From: Lacinutrix sp.
GTDB taxonomy: Bacteria; Bacteroidota; Bacteroidia; Flavobacteriales; Flavobacteriaceae
Direction: 5' to 3'
Assembly (NCBI RefSeq): GCF_029238095.1
Contig: NZ_JAQWGS010000002.1
Coordinates: forward strand, 45,765-109,764
DNA length: 64,000 nucleotides
The position numbers were made by a program, and so were the translations under genes. The number at the start of each line of letters is the position of its first letter. Within the stretch, counting starts at the first letter, position 1. Below are positions 50,161 to 58,675 of this stretch, one piece after another. The notes below the pieces were generated by a model. That model was not told the DNA's origin, searched no databases, and saw only the letters and a list, made by a program, of their open reading frames with translations.

Positions 50161-50250
50161 CGTTGTTATTCTGAGTAAAACAAAACATTTCAAGAACAAG
50201 TAACTTAATAAAGGTTCTTCTGTTCGGTTCTCTCTTTCAAAAATGACATC
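50161..50250. repeat. Degenerate dispersed repeat downstream of asnS
   Basis: The left part (GTTATTCTGAGTAAAACA) and the right part (GTTCTTCTGTTCGGTTCTCT, then CAAAAATGACA) resemble decayed inverted arms of the CATTCTGAGCGAAG repeat family also seen after tsf. It lies between the asnS stop and its terminator and has no coding potential. Confidence 0.45.
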
Positions 50251-50291
50251 TTAATTTATAATATAAGAAGTAATACAATTAATATTGTCAT

Positions 50292-50332
50292 AAAACAATC
50301 TACTAAAAACCATATTGTAGATTGTTTTTTTT
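50292..50332 (+). terminator. Terminator between asnS and rpoN
   Basis: Arms AAAACAATCTAC and GTAGATTGTTTT around a 13-base loop, continuing into a T-run, 28 bases before the rpoN ATG. Confidence 0.82.
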
Positions 50333-50360
50333 TATTTTAGTAATCATCTTAAATTAAATT

Positions 50361-51815
50361 ATGCTTAAACAATATTTACAGTTCAAATTATCGCAGAAAT
50401 TGTCTCCGCAACAAATTCAATTAATGAAATTGATACAGTTGCCAACACAAGCTTTTGAGCAGCGTTTAAAGCAAGAACTTGAAGAAAATCCTGCACTAGA
50501 TACTGGAAAAGAAGAAAAAGTTGATGAGTACGAGGATATGGATAATTCTCAAGATGAATATAATGATAATGAAACTATTGAAGCCGAAATTAATGTTGAC
50601 GACTATTTAAGCGACGACGAAATTCCAGATTATAGAACTAATGTTAACAATTATAGTGCAGACGATGATGAGAAAAGCATACCATATGCATCAGGTACTT
50701 CGTTTACGCAACATTTAAAAACACAATTAAACACCTATCGTTTAAGTGATGAAGAGCGAGATATTGCTGAGTTTCTAGTAGGAAGTGTAGACGAAAGTGG
50801 ATACATACGTAGAGAATTAAGTGATATCATGGACGATTTGGCTTTTACACAAAACGTGTATACAGATGAAGATAAAATTGAGAAAGTACTTAAAATAGTT
50901 CACCAATTAGATCCTGCTGGTGTTGGCGCAAGAAACCTTCAAGAGTGTTTAAGTATTCAATTAGCCAGAAAAGAACAAGCTCCAGATGTTGCTTTGGCCT
51001 CAGATATTATTAATAAAGCTTTTGAGCAATTCACTAAAAAGCACTACAAAAAACTAATGGCTAAGTTTAATATTAGTGAAATTCAGCTTAAAGATGCTAT
51101 ACATGAAATAGAACGTTTAAACCCAAAACCTGGTGGAAGTTATTCTGGAAATACTAGAATGATTGAACATGTAGTACCCGATTTTGCAATTAAAATTGTT
51201 GATGGCGAATTAGAACTGACTTTAAATGGTAGAAATGCTCCAGAATTGCATGTCTCTCGTGAGTATAATAACATGCTTAAAGGCTATAAAGAATCTAAGG
51301 AAAAATCTAAAGCACAAAAAGATGCTGTTATGTTTATCAAGCAGAAACTTGATGCAGCAAAATGGTTTATTGAAGCCATAAAGCAGCGACAGCAAACCTT
51401 ATTTATTACCATGAGTTCTATAATGCATTACCAGAAAGAATACTTTTTAACTGGTGATGAGCGTAATTTAAAACCTATGATTTTAAAAGACATTGCAGAC
51501 GAAATTGAAATGGATGTCTCTACTGTGTCTCGTGTTGCTAATAGTAAGTATGTAGATACGCCTTATGGTACAAAATTAATAAAAGAGTTCTTTTCTGAGT
51601 CTATGACTAACGATCAAGGTGAAGAAGTCTCGACTAGAGAAATTAAAAAAATTCTTGAAACAGTTATTGAAGAAGAAAACAAAAAGAAACCTTTAACAGA
51701 CGAAGCCTTAGCTAAAATTTTAAAAGAAAAAGGCTATCCAATTGCTAGAAGAACTGTTGCAAAATATCGAGAGCAGTTAGACATTTCTGTGGCACGTTTA
51801 AGAAAGGAATTGTAA
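50361..51815 (+). CDS. rpoN: RNA polymerase sigma-54 factor
   Basis: A 484-residue sigma-54. Region I is at residues 1-50 (QKLSPQQIQLMKLIQLPTQ and the Glu-rich end). An acidic region II follows (about 55-110, very rich in Asp). Region III holds the core-binding domain and helix-turn-helix (ADEIEMDVSTVSRVANSKYV). The RpoN box ARRTVAKYREQL is near the C-terminus. All parts are present. Its activators are not encoded in this window. Confidence 0.97.
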   Translation: MLKQYLQFKLSQKLSPQQIQLMKLIQLPTQAFEQRLKQELEENPALDTGKEEKVDEYEDMDNSQDEYNDNETIEAEINVDDYLSDDEIPDYRTNVNNYSADDDEKSIPYASGTSFTQHLKTQLNTYRLSDEERDIAEFLVGSVDESGYIRRELSDIMDDLAFTQNVYTDEDKIEKVLKIVHQLDPAGVGARNLQECLSIQLARKEQAPDVALASDIINKAFEQFTKKHYKKLMAKFNISEIQLKDAIHEIERLNPKPGGSYSGNTRMIEHVVPDFAIKIVDGELELTLNGRNAPELHVSREYNNMLKGYKESKEKSKAQKDAVMFIKQKLDAAKWFIEAIKQRQQTLFITMSSIMHYQKEYFLTGDERNLKPMILKDIADEIEMDVSTVSRVANSKYVDTPYGTKLIKEFFSESMTNDQGEEVSTREIKKILETVIEEENKKKPLTDEALAKILKEKGYPIARRTVAKYREQLDISVARLRKEL

Positions 51816-51840
51816 ATCCAATCCTTTATATCTATAAATA

Positions 51841-52446
51841 ATGAATTGGCTACTTAAAAGTATATCCTTTGTTTTTCATCCTATAATAATGCCATTATTA
51901 GGTGTTATTTTCTATTTTACAAAATCTCCTAGGTTTATTCCTCCAGAAGTTATGGAAGCTAAAATTATTTCGCTTTCTATACTTACAATTGTGCTACCAA
52001 TATTGTTGTACTATCTTTTAAAAACTATTGGTAAAACAGAGTCTATATACCTTAAAACAACTAAAGAACGTATAATTCCTTTGGCACTAAACACAATTAT
52101 TTGCTTACTTATAATTGTTCGTGTATTGCCAGATAACCAAATATTGGAGTTGTATTATTTTTTTATTGGTATCTTAATCTCTACAGTTGTTTGCTTAATA
52201 CTTGCATTATTAAAATTTAAAGCAAGCATACACATGATCGCTATAGCTGGCGTTTTTATGTTTGCTATTGGTATTTCTTTACATTTTGGAAAAAACTTAA
52301 ATGGTTCTTTAGCACTATTTGCTTTAATAGCTGGTGCCATTGCTACGTCTAGGTTGCACTTAAATGCACATACTAATGTAGAGCTGCTTTTTGGGTTTTG
52401 TATTGGTTTATTTCCGCAATTACTGGTTTTACCGTATTGGTTATAG
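51841..52446 (+). CDS. PAP2-like integral membrane protein
   Basis: A 201-residue protein with about six membrane segments, starting 25 bases after rpoN. It has weak versions of the three PAP2 phosphatase motifs in the right order: KTTKERIIPL (for KxxxxxxRP), KASIHMI (for PSGH) and SRLHLNAHTNVELLFG (for SRxxxxxHxxxD, with Glu for Asp). This may be a diverged lipid phosphatase or an inactive relative. Its stop overlaps that of the converging porin-like gene. Confidence 0.65.
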   Translation: MNWLLKSISFVFHPIIMPLLGVIFYFTKSPRFIPPEVMEAKIISLSILTIVLPILLYYLLKTIGKTESIYLKTTKERIIPLALNTIICLLIIVRVLPDNQILELYYFFIGILISTVVCLILALLKFKASIHMIAIAGVFMFAIGISLHFGKNLNGSLALFALIAGAIATSRLHLNAHTNVELLFGFCIGLFPQLLVLPYWL

Positions 52447-53145
52447 TATGTAAAACATTGAGCCTACTTTAATAGCATTAGCTTCAATTACTGTATCTCC
52501 TATTTTTGCCGAATCGTTAAAAATTGGATTCAGTGCATAATACAAATAAAAATTCCAGGTATTATATCCTGCTCCAAATGTTAAACCATATTGTAAGTTA
52601 TTAACAGCATCTATAGTTTTTATTTTAACATTTTCTGGAGTGCCTTCAAATTTAGAATTGCTTGCAAAAACATAACCTATTTTAAAGCCTGTATAAATTC
52701 GCCAAAACTTATAATTTTCGGGTGTAGACGTTCGCCATCTATATTCTATTGGTAGTTCTACTATATAGGTTGAAAACTTATTTTTTGTAAATGTGATTTC
52801 GTCTTGATTTATTAATTGAAAGCTTTGATTGCCACTAGAATCTTCAGCAATTTGAATGTTTTGATTAAAAGAATTAAGAGACAAGCCTAAACCTATACCA
52901 ATGGCTTTATTCCTTCTTTTATTAATTGGCATATCTTTAGTATAACCAAAGTGAAAACCACCAGAAAAACCACTTTGAGACATGCTACTTGGCTTTTTAC
53001 CAATAAGATTATAAGTAATTCCAAAATAAAATTGATCTTCTTTATATATAGAATCAATAGGTTTAGTTTCTAAAAGCAATTCTTCTTGCGCTGAAAGCAT
53101 GTTGCTAAAAAAAACGAGACATAAAAATACGATACAATTTTTCAT
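52441..53145 (-). CDS. PorT-like outer-membrane beta-barrel protein
   Basis: A 234-residue exported protein. A signal peptide (cleavage near MLSAQ) is followed by strand-turn-strand repeats: YFGITYNLIGKKPSS, GGFHFGYTKDMPINK, GIGLGLSLNSFNQNI, VELPIEYRWRT and IYTGFKIGYVF. This is the pattern of the outer-membrane beta-barrel (PorT-type) family. I cannot say whether it takes part in type IX secretion. Single gene, preceded by a bidirectional terminator. Confidence 0.75.
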   Translation of the reverse strand: MKNCIVFLCLVFFSNMLSAQEELLLETKPIDSIYKEDQFYFGITYNLIGKKPSSMSQSGFSGGFHFGYTKDMPINKRRNKAIGIGLGLSLNSFNQNIQIAEDSSGNQSFQLINQDEITFTKNKFSTYIVELPIEYRWRTSTPENYKFWRIYTGFKIGYVFASNSKFEGTPENVKIKTIDAVNNLQYGLTFGAGYNTWNFYLYYALNPIFNDSAKIGDTVIEANAIKVGSMFYIL

Positions 53146-53175
53146 ACTTACAAGATAATAAGTTTTAAAACAAAT

Positions 53176-53207
53176 AAAAGGCGTTTTGAAATTTCAAAAC
53201 GCCTTTT
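53176..53207. terminator. Bidirectional terminator between exbD and the PorT-like gene
   Basis: A perfect 32-base palindrome with 16-base arms AAAAGGCGTTTTGAAA and complement. It ends the exbB-exbD operon, which is transcribed towards it. Confidence 0.9.
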
Positions 53208-53229
53208 ATAAAATTAAGAGTATGTAATA

Positions 53230-53706
53230 TTAATTTGAAACTGCATCACCTTTTTTAGTGGTGTAGTTAATTTTAAGTGCATTTGTTTTACGCAATTCTT
53301 GTTTAACATCTGTTAGCACACCCATTTTAGCATCTCTATCTACTTTAAGAGATACTGTAAGTGTTGGTACTAACTCTTCTGCTAGTGCAGCACGTTCGGC
53401 AGCAATAAATGCTTGAACTTGCTCTACGCTTTGCAACTTATCGTTTAATTGTATTCTATCCTCTGTACCATAAGTATCTATATAATTAGCACTTGGCTTT
53501 CCAATATAGATATAGCTTATAGGTTTCTTTTTATCTAATTTCTCAATTTGATTTGCTTTTGGTAATTGGTTCTGGATTTTTAAGTTATCCTCTTTAATTA
53601 CTGTAGCAACCATAAAGAAAAACAGAAGCATAAATACAATATCTGGTAAAGATGCTGTTGAAATTGGAGGTAAACCTCCATCTTTTTTCTTTTTAAATTT
53701 AGACAT
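53230..53706 (-). CDS. ExbD-type biopolymer transport protein (second copy)
   Basis: A 158-residue single-pass protein. The N-terminal cytoplasmic KKKK stretch is followed by LPDIVFMLLFFFMVATVI, whose Asp is the proton-carrying residue of the ExbD/TolR helix. The periplasmic domain follows, with VSLKVDRDAKMGVLTDVKQELR. It is the last gene of the exbB operon. Flavobacteria commonly have two different ExbD proteins beside one ExbB, and the pair probably powers TonB-dependent uptake. Confidence 0.92.
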   Translation of the reverse strand: MSKFKKKKDGGLPPISTASLPDIVFMLLFFFMVATVIKEDNLKIQNQLPKANQIEKLDKKKPISYIYIGKPSANYIDTYGTEDRIQLNDKLQSVEQVQAFIAAERAALAEELVPTLTVSLKVDRDAKMGVLTDVKQELRKTNALKINYTTKKGDAVSN

Positions 53707-53724
53707 AGTGTTTATGTTATCTTG

Positions 53725-54363
53725 TTAATCTCTTTTTGCTTCAGCTTCAGAGAAAAGTTGAGGAACAACTTCTTTAATTGCTTCTAATTTCTCTTTTAAG
53801 CTTTCTTTAACCTTAACATCTGTAACAGGATCTTGATACATTTCTGTAGCTTCAACAAAATTCATCTCTAGTTTAGGATAATCCTTTTTAAACTCACGAT
53901 TTCTAATATCGTTATAAGCTGCAATAATTTCGTTTTGAACCGTTATGTAGGTTTTATAATCTGTTAATCTATCGTTAGCAAGTGATATAACAGCTTTTTT
54001 TAGATTATCAGATGACTTAGGATCTCTATTTCCTTTACATCTTTTACAAGCATCTTCTCCTTGCCCACCACCATTATCTAAAAATTCGAAAGCACGTGCT
54101 CTTAAATCTTTAATGGCTATAACTTCAGAATCTCCTGCAGAGGTTAAAAGTATTTGATTGTTACTATTTAAAGTCAAGGCAAAAATATTTTTTTCCTTAA
54201 TCTGTACTTTTTCTTGTTCAGCATCAGGTTCCCAAGGTGGTAACTTTCTACTTAAACCAGAATCTGTTGCAATATCTGTTGTTACTAAAAAGAATATAAG
54301 TAATAAGAAGGCAATGTCAGCCATAGAGCCTGCATTAACTTCTGGTGCTGATCTTTTTGCCAT
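53725..54363 (-). CDS. ExbD-type biopolymer transport protein (first copy)
   Basis: A 212-residue ExbD relative with the helix SMADIAFLLLIFFLVTTDI (conserved Asp) and a longer periplasmic part than its neighbour. An insertion at about residues 95-120 (GGGQGEDACKRCKGNRDPKSS) contains a CxxC pair. The C-terminal half is helical and charged. It lies 18 bases upstream of the second exbD and immediately after a small membrane protein gene. Confidence 0.9.
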   Translation of the reverse strand: MAKRSAPEVNAGSMADIAFLLLIFFLVTTDIATDSGLSRKLPPWEPDAEQEKVQIKEKNIFALTLNSNNQILLTSAGDSEVIAIKDLRARAFEFLDNGGGQGEDACKRCKGNRDPKSSDNLKKAVISLANDRLTDYKTYITVQNEIIAAYNDIRNREFKKDYPKLEMNFVEATEMYQDPVTDVKVKESLKEKLEAIKEVVPQLFSEAEAKRD

Positions 54364-54365
54364 AA

Positions 54366-54809
54366 TTATTTAATTATTTTTTTAACTCCTGAGAATAACA
54401 TTGCTAATATAGCAACAACACTTAATATATAAAATGCTATTAAGCCTCCACCCACTAGTTGAGATTCGCTATCTGTTGCTATTATGTCGTTATAGAAATA
54501 TTCTTTTGTATCACCACCAGACATTAAATATCCAATTAGTAATACTGCAACAAAAGCACCAACACCTATTAAAGTGTTTTTAATGTTTCCGCCTCCTGTA
54601 AATAGATTTTTGAATATAAATATAACAACTATCACTATTGCTAGAATTAATATTATATATGCTATAGAAGACATGGTTTCAAATAAAATGCCTTCACCAG
54701 AACCTATTATAGCTTTAGCTTCTTCTTCACCAGTCATGATAATACGTACCAGACCAATAATTCCTATTAAGCTTAAAACAGCTACTAATATTTTTAATAC
54801 TTTATGCAT
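54366..54809 (-). CDS. Small polytopic membrane protein of the exbB-exbD cluster
   Basis: A 147-residue protein with four hydrophobic segments (about residues 5-22, 48-66, 76-95 and 122-142) and no recognised domain. It sits between exbB and the first exbD, with only 2 bases to the exbD start. The position suggests that it is a dedicated accessory of this proton-channel complex. The function is unknown. Confidence 0.85.
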   Translation of the reverse strand: MHKVLKILVAVLSLIGIIGLVRIIMTGEEEAKAIIGSGEGILFETMSSIAYIILILAIVIVVIFIFKNLFTGGGNIKNTLIGVGAFVAVLLIGYLMSGGDTKEYFYNDIIATDSESQLVGGGLIAFYILSVVAILAMLFSGVKKIIK

Positions 54810-54842
54810 AATTTTTAATGTATTTTTAAATTAGTTAATAGC

Positions 54843-55616
54843 TTATTTTTTATGCTTCGATAACATATCCATTAAAGTGATAGAAGAATCTTCCATATCA
54901 TTTACAATGCTATCAATTTTTGCTACAATATAGTTGTAGAAAACTTGTAATATAATCGCAACAATAAGACCAAATACAGTAGTTAATAAGGCAACTTTAA
55001 TACCACCTGCTACTAACGTTGCATCCATTCCACCTGCAGATTGAATTTTATCGAAGGCTTGAATCATACCTATTACTGTTCCCATGAACCCAAGCATTGG
55101 AGCTAAAGCGATAAATAATGAAATCCAAGATACGTTTTTCTCTAATTGTCCCATTTGTACACCTCCATAAGCTACAACTGCTTTCTCGGCAGACTCTAAG
55201 CTATCGTCTGCTCTATCTAAACCTTGGTAGAAAATAGATGCTACAGGACCTTTTGTGTTTCTACAAACTTCTTTTGCTGCTTCAATACCACCTGATTGTA
55301 GTGCATCTTCAACATTTTGAGTTAATTTTTTTGTGTTTGTAGAAGATAAATTTAAAAAGATAATTCTCTCTATAGCAATTGCTAATCCAAGAATTAAACA
55401 TAATAATACAATTCCCATAAAACCTGGTCCACCTTCAATAAAACGCTTTTTTAGCTCTTGGTGAAATGTAAGTTCTTCTTCTGCTGCATCATCTGTTGTT
55501 GCTGCATCTTGAGTTGTAGCAACTGTAGTAGCAACTGTTGCTGCGATTGTAGTTGCATTAGCTGTGCCAAATGCCATTAAAAATACTATGGCTAGGATAG
55601 AAAATAATCTTTTCAT
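54843..55616 (-). CDS. MotA/TolQ/ExbB proton channel protein
   Basis: A 257-residue ExbB-type protein. An N-terminal cleavable-looking segment and an Ala/Thr-rich stretch (residues 20-45) precede the three membrane helices of the channel. The conserved parts are GGVQMGQLEKNVSWISLFIALAPMLGFMGTVIGMIQAFD and GGIKVALLTTVFGLIVAIILQ, which hold the Thr and Pro/Gly residues lining the proton path. First gene of exbB-(membrane protein)-exbD-exbD. It probably energises TonB. Confidence 0.93.
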   Translation of the reverse strand: MKRLFSILAIVFLMAFGTANATTIAATVATTVATTQDAATTDDAAEEELTFHQELKKRFIEGGPGFMGIVLLCLILGLAIAIERIIFLNLSSTNTKKLTQNVEDALQSGGIEAAKEVCRNTKGPVASIFYQGLDRADDSLESAEKAVVAYGGVQMGQLEKNVSWISLFIALAPMLGFMGTVIGMIQAFDKIQSAGGMDATLVAGGIKVALLTTVFGLIVAIILQVFYNYIVAKIDSIVNDMEDSSITLMDMLSKHKK

Positions 55617-55799
55617 TTGTTTTGTTCTTAATTTTATTAATTAGTTAAAGTGTTAAAGATATAAAAAATGGAATTAATAAATAAAATAATAACTGTGCTT
55701 TTAGAAATTTCTTTCTTTAAACTGTTACCTATTCTATTACTTTCGTTTATTCAAATAAAATGAAAAAAAGTTTAAGGCTCAAATTTTTAACTATTAATT

Positions 55800-56831
55800 T
55801 TAAGTCATTTCTCCTCTTAAAGCAGTTTCATATATAGTTTTAAACAAGTTAGGCGAAATATTTTGTCCTAATAAATACATTAATTTAGAGACTGCGGCTT
55901 CGGTTGTGATATCTTTTCCTGAGATAACACCTATTTTTTTTAATTTTTCGCTGGTTTCATATTGTCCCATCATAACACTTCCTCCAGAACATTGCGTAAT
56001 ATTAATAATATGTATTCCTTTTTTTATGGTTTCTTTTAATAAAGAAATAAACCAATCTTCTGTAGAGCAGTTTCCTGCACCATAGGTTTCAATTATAACA
56101 CCCTTAAGATTTGGTGTGTTGAATATAGACAACAATAATTGTTCCGAAATACCAGGAAACAATTTTATCAAGGCAATATTTTTGTCTAAATTTTTATGAA
56201 CTACAAGGCTCTTTCTAGCATTAGGCTTAAATAGCGCCTCGTTATTTATTTTTAAATGTACTCCAGATTCTGCTAAATCTGGATAGTTTAAACTTGCAAA
56301 AGCTTCAAAATGTTCTGCATTTATTTTTGTTGTTCTGTTAGCTCTATATAATTTATATTCAAAATAAAGACATACCTCTTTTATTATTGGTTTACCATAA
56401 TGCTGTAAAGAAGCCACTTGTATAGAGGTTATTAAGTTCTCTTTTGCATCTGTACGCAAATCTCCAATTGGCAATTGCGAACCTGTAAACACTACTGGCT
56501 TTGCTAGGTGCTCTAGCATAAAACTTAATGCTGAAGCTGTATAACTCATGGTATCGCTGCCATGTAGCACTACAAAACCATCGAAAGACTCGTAATTATT
56601 TTCTATAACTTCAGCTATTGTAACCCAATCTCTAGGTTCCATATTACTTGAATCTATTGGTGTTTTAAAAGAATAGGCTTCTATATTACAATCTAGAAGC
56701 TTAAGCTCTGGAATTCTAACCAATAAATTATCGAAATCGAAAGCTCGTAAAGCTCCTGTTTCGGGATCTTTTATCATACCAATGGTTCCACCAGTATATA
56801 TAAGGAGTATGTTTGGGATTGATTTGGTCAA
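55800..56831 (-). CDS. ansA: Type I (cytoplasmic) L-asparaginase
   Basis: A 343-residue asparaginase of the bacterial type. ILLIYTGGTIGMI holds the first catalytic Thr. VVLHGSDTMSYTASALSFML holds the second Thr-Asp pair, and VFTGSQLPIG is conserved. No signal peptide is seen. The longest frame begins at an ATG 66 bases further upstream, but those 22 codons lie largely in a dispersed inverted repeat and have no family counterpart. I therefore prefer the TTG giving MTKSIPNILL. It follows tatD on the same strand. Confidence 0.9.
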   Translation of the reverse strand: MTKSIPNILLIYTGGTIGMIKDPETGALRAFDFDNLLVRIPELKLLDCNIEAYSFKTPIDSSNMEPRDWVTIAEVIENNYESFDGFVVLHGSDTMSYTASALSFMLEHLAKPVVFTGSQLPIGDLRTDAKENLITSIQVASLQHYGKPIIKEVCLYFEYKLYRANRTTKINAEHFEAFASLNYPDLAESGVHLKINNEALFKPNARKSLVVHKNLDKNIALIKLFPGISEQLLLSIFNTPNLKGVIIETYGAGNCSTEDWFISLLKETIKKGIHIINITQCSGGSVMMGQYETSEKLKKIGVISGKDITTEAAVSKLMYLLGQNISPNLFKTIYETALRGEMT

Positions 56832-56854
56832 TTTGAAATTATAATTTTTATTAA

Positions 56855-56911
56855 GGTCTCGACTGTGCTCGACTAAACATGATTTTTGTCTCCTCAAGCG
56901 CAGTCGAGAGG
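56855..56911. repeat. Imperfect inverted repeat between tatD and ansA
   Basis: Two 18-base arms (GGTCTCGACTGTGCTCGA and TCAAGCGCAGTCGAGAGG, 14 of 18 positions pairing) enclose 21 bases. The arms are far richer in GC than the surroundings and resemble the CTCGACTGCGCTCGA dispersed repeats of flavobacteria. The loop contains the upstream ATG in frame with ansA. Confidence 0.6.
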
Positions 56912-56920
56912 TTATTTTAT

Positions 56921-57688
56921 TTAAACACCAAAAACGGCTTTAGAATTCGTTGTTGTAATATCGGCAATTTTTTCTTCGGAAGTATTATAGATTTCAGAAA
57001 GCTTCTCTACCACCTTTAATATATAACTACTTTCGTTTCTTTTTCCTCGGAAAGGTTTTGGTGCTAAATATGGAGAATCGGTTTCTAGAACAATATGTTT
57101 TAATTCAATCTCGTTTAAAAACTGATCTATTTTACCGTTTTTAAAAGTTGCTACACCACCAATTCCTAATTTCATATTATAAGAAATCGCTTGATGCGCT
57201 TGTTCCAAAGTACCAGTAAAGCAGTGAAAAATCCCGAAAAGGTCATCGCTTTTCTCTTCTTCAAGAATATCAAAAATCTCATCGAACGCTTCACGACAAT
57301 GTATCACTATTGGCAATTTATATTGTTTTGCTAGTTTTATTTGGTGTCTAAAAGCATTTTGCTGTATTGGCAACGTACTTTTATCCCAGTACAAATCGAT
57401 ACCTATTTCGCCAACTGCGTAAAATTTATGCTTATCTAACATTTCCTCAACGTGTGCTAACTCTTCTTTATAGTTCTCTTTTACATGTGTTGGGTGTAAA
57501 CCCATCATTAAAAAGATGTTTTTAGGATAGTCTTTTTCTAGTTGCAACATAGATGCTGTGTACGTAGAATCTATTGCTGGAATAAATAGTCTCGAAACAT
57601 TAGCGTCTAATGTGCGTTGCATCATTTCTACTCTATCGTCATCGAAAGCTTCGCTATATAAATGCGTATGTGTATCTGTAATAATCAT
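56921..57688 (-). CDS. TatD-family metal-dependent DNase
   Basis: A 255-residue TIM-barrel hydrolase. The metal ligands are visible: THTHLY (HxH), VGEIGIDLYWD (Glu), IVIHCREAFDE (His), GIFHCFTG (His) and LETDSPYLAP (Asp). Members cleave DNA as 3'-5' exonucleases or act on D-aminoacyl-tRNA-like substrates, and the exact role here is open. It is followed by ansA. A hairpin just upstream appears to be the terminator of the former gene on that side. Confidence 0.95.
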   Translation of the reverse strand: MIITDTHTHLYSEAFDDDRVEMMQRTLDANVSRLFIPAIDSTYTASMLQLEKDYPKNIFLMMGLHPTHVKENYKEELAHVEEMLDKHKFYAVGEIGIDLYWDKSTLPIQQNAFRHQIKLAKQYKLPIVIHCREAFDEIFDILEEEKSDDLFGIFHCFTGTLEQAHQAISYNMKLGIGGVATFKNGKIDQFLNEIELKHIVLETDSPYLAPKPFRGKRNESSYILKVVEKLSEIYNTSEEKIADITTTNSKAVFGV

Positions 57689-57700
57689 GTTGTAAAAATA

Positions 57701-57731
57701 AAAAAGTCATCGGTTTAATGATGACTTTTTT
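57701..57731. terminator. Hairpin upstream of tatD, probably a former gene's terminator
   Basis: Arms AAAAAGTCATC and GATGACTTTTT around an 8-base loop. On the minus strand it follows the stop codon of the TPR remnant and precedes tatD. It was therefore probably the terminator of the now broken gene. Confidence 0.75.
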
Positions 57732-57822
57732 TAATTCTATTTTTTTAATATACTTGAAACAAAATTTTAAAAAAAAAATTTTACTCTAACTGAGAACAGT
57801 AAGTTACATTATCTTATAAACA

Positions 57823-57950
57823 TTACTCCAATTTATCCAACAACTTCTGCGCTACTTTATAATCGTCTGCATCTTCAGGTATTTGCTTTAATAATACTAT
57901 TGTAGCATCAATATTACGTTGCTTTAATCTACTTAAAGCAGAGTACCACA
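57823..57950 (-). pseudogene. C-terminal remnant of a TPR-type membrane protein
   Basis: Forty-one residues, from WYSALSRLKQRN through ATIVLLKQIPEDADD to VAQKLLDKLE and the stop, form the end of a tetratricopeptide-type protein. Bacteroidota TPR proteins often finish with a WYLALxYLKxxN...AKxLLxKL pattern. Upstream of the Trp codon the frame turns into antisense of the CHAT fragment. No start codon or promoter remains. Confidence 0.65.
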
Positions 57951-58141
57951 ATAAGGATATAAAAAATATAAAAAAATCACCATATTATTGGAGCGCGTTT
58001 AAACTTTATGGTGATTTTGACAAAGTTAAAGAGACCAATTATATATGGACAATTATTGGAGTTTGGTTAGTAATTATGCTACTTTTGCTTTGGTTATTTA
58101 AACAAAAAAATGGAAAACGTACTTTGGGAATTTCTACTTAA
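57950..58141 (+). pseudogene. C-terminal remnant of a CHAT-domain protein with membrane anchor
   Basis: Sixty-three residues contain KKSPYYWSAFKLYGDFD, matching the YYWAAF ending of CHAT (caspase-like) domains. A single membrane helix (WTIIGVWLVIMLLLLWLF) and a short basic tail follow. Bacteroidota CHAT proteins of this sort are usually near 900-1000 residues with N-terminal TPRs, so nearly everything is missing. It is joined head to head with the TPR remnant. Confidence 0.7.
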
Positions 58142-58553
58142 AAAGGAGTATAAAAAAGTAAAATTAAAACTTACTAAAACCAATCATTTTGAAGTAAAAG
58201 CAACTATAAACGGTGTAAAAGGTTTATTTATTTTAGACACAGGAGCATCAAGTAGTTGTATTGGTTTTGAAGATGTTGAACTGTTTAAACTTAAAGCAAA
58301 AGCATCAAATATTAAAGCTGCTGGAGCTGGAGCAACAGATATGATTACGCAAACAGCTTCTAATAACACAATAAAAATTGGACGCTGGAAAAAACAAAAA
58401 ATTACTTTAGTGCTTTTTAATTTAACTCACGTTAATACTGCATTAATTATGCACAATGCAAAACCAGTGAATGGTATTATTGGTGCAGATATTTTAAAAA
58501 AAGGAAAAGCAATTATAGACTACAATAAGAATTATTTGTATTTAAAACTATAG
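58110..58553 (+). CDS. Retropepsin-like aspartic protease
   Basis: A 147-residue clan AA protein. FILDTGASSSCIG carries the catalytic D-T-G, and the C-terminal part has GIIGADILKKGKAIIDY, the hydrophobic-Gly motif that supports the active site. Retropepsins work as homodimers. No signal peptide is visible. The start overlaps the CHAT remnant by 32 bases, which suggests that it was originally co-translated with the CHAT gene. It looks intact but has lost its upstream promoter and partner. Confidence 0.85.
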   Translation: MENVLWEFLLKKEYKKVKLKLTKTNHFEVKATINGVKGLFILDTGASSSCIGFEDVELFKLKAKASNIKAAGAGATDMITQTASNNTIKIGRWKKQKITLVLFNLTHVNTALIMHNAKPVNGIIGADILKKGKAIIDYNKNYLYLKL

Positions 58554-58581
58554 ATTTTAACTTGTTTAAATCTACTCTAAT

Positions 58582-58611
58582 AAAAAAACACGTATTTCTA
58601 CGTGTTTTTTT
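58582..58611. terminator. Terminator after the aspartic protease gene
   Basis: Thirteen-base arms AAAAAAACACGTA and TACGTGTTTTTTT around a TTTC loop. Confidence 0.88.
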
Positions 58612-58675
58612 ATTACTAACTCTATGTATCTTTACAATGCTATTAATTAATTCTTTTTAGGGGAAGAATTACTAT

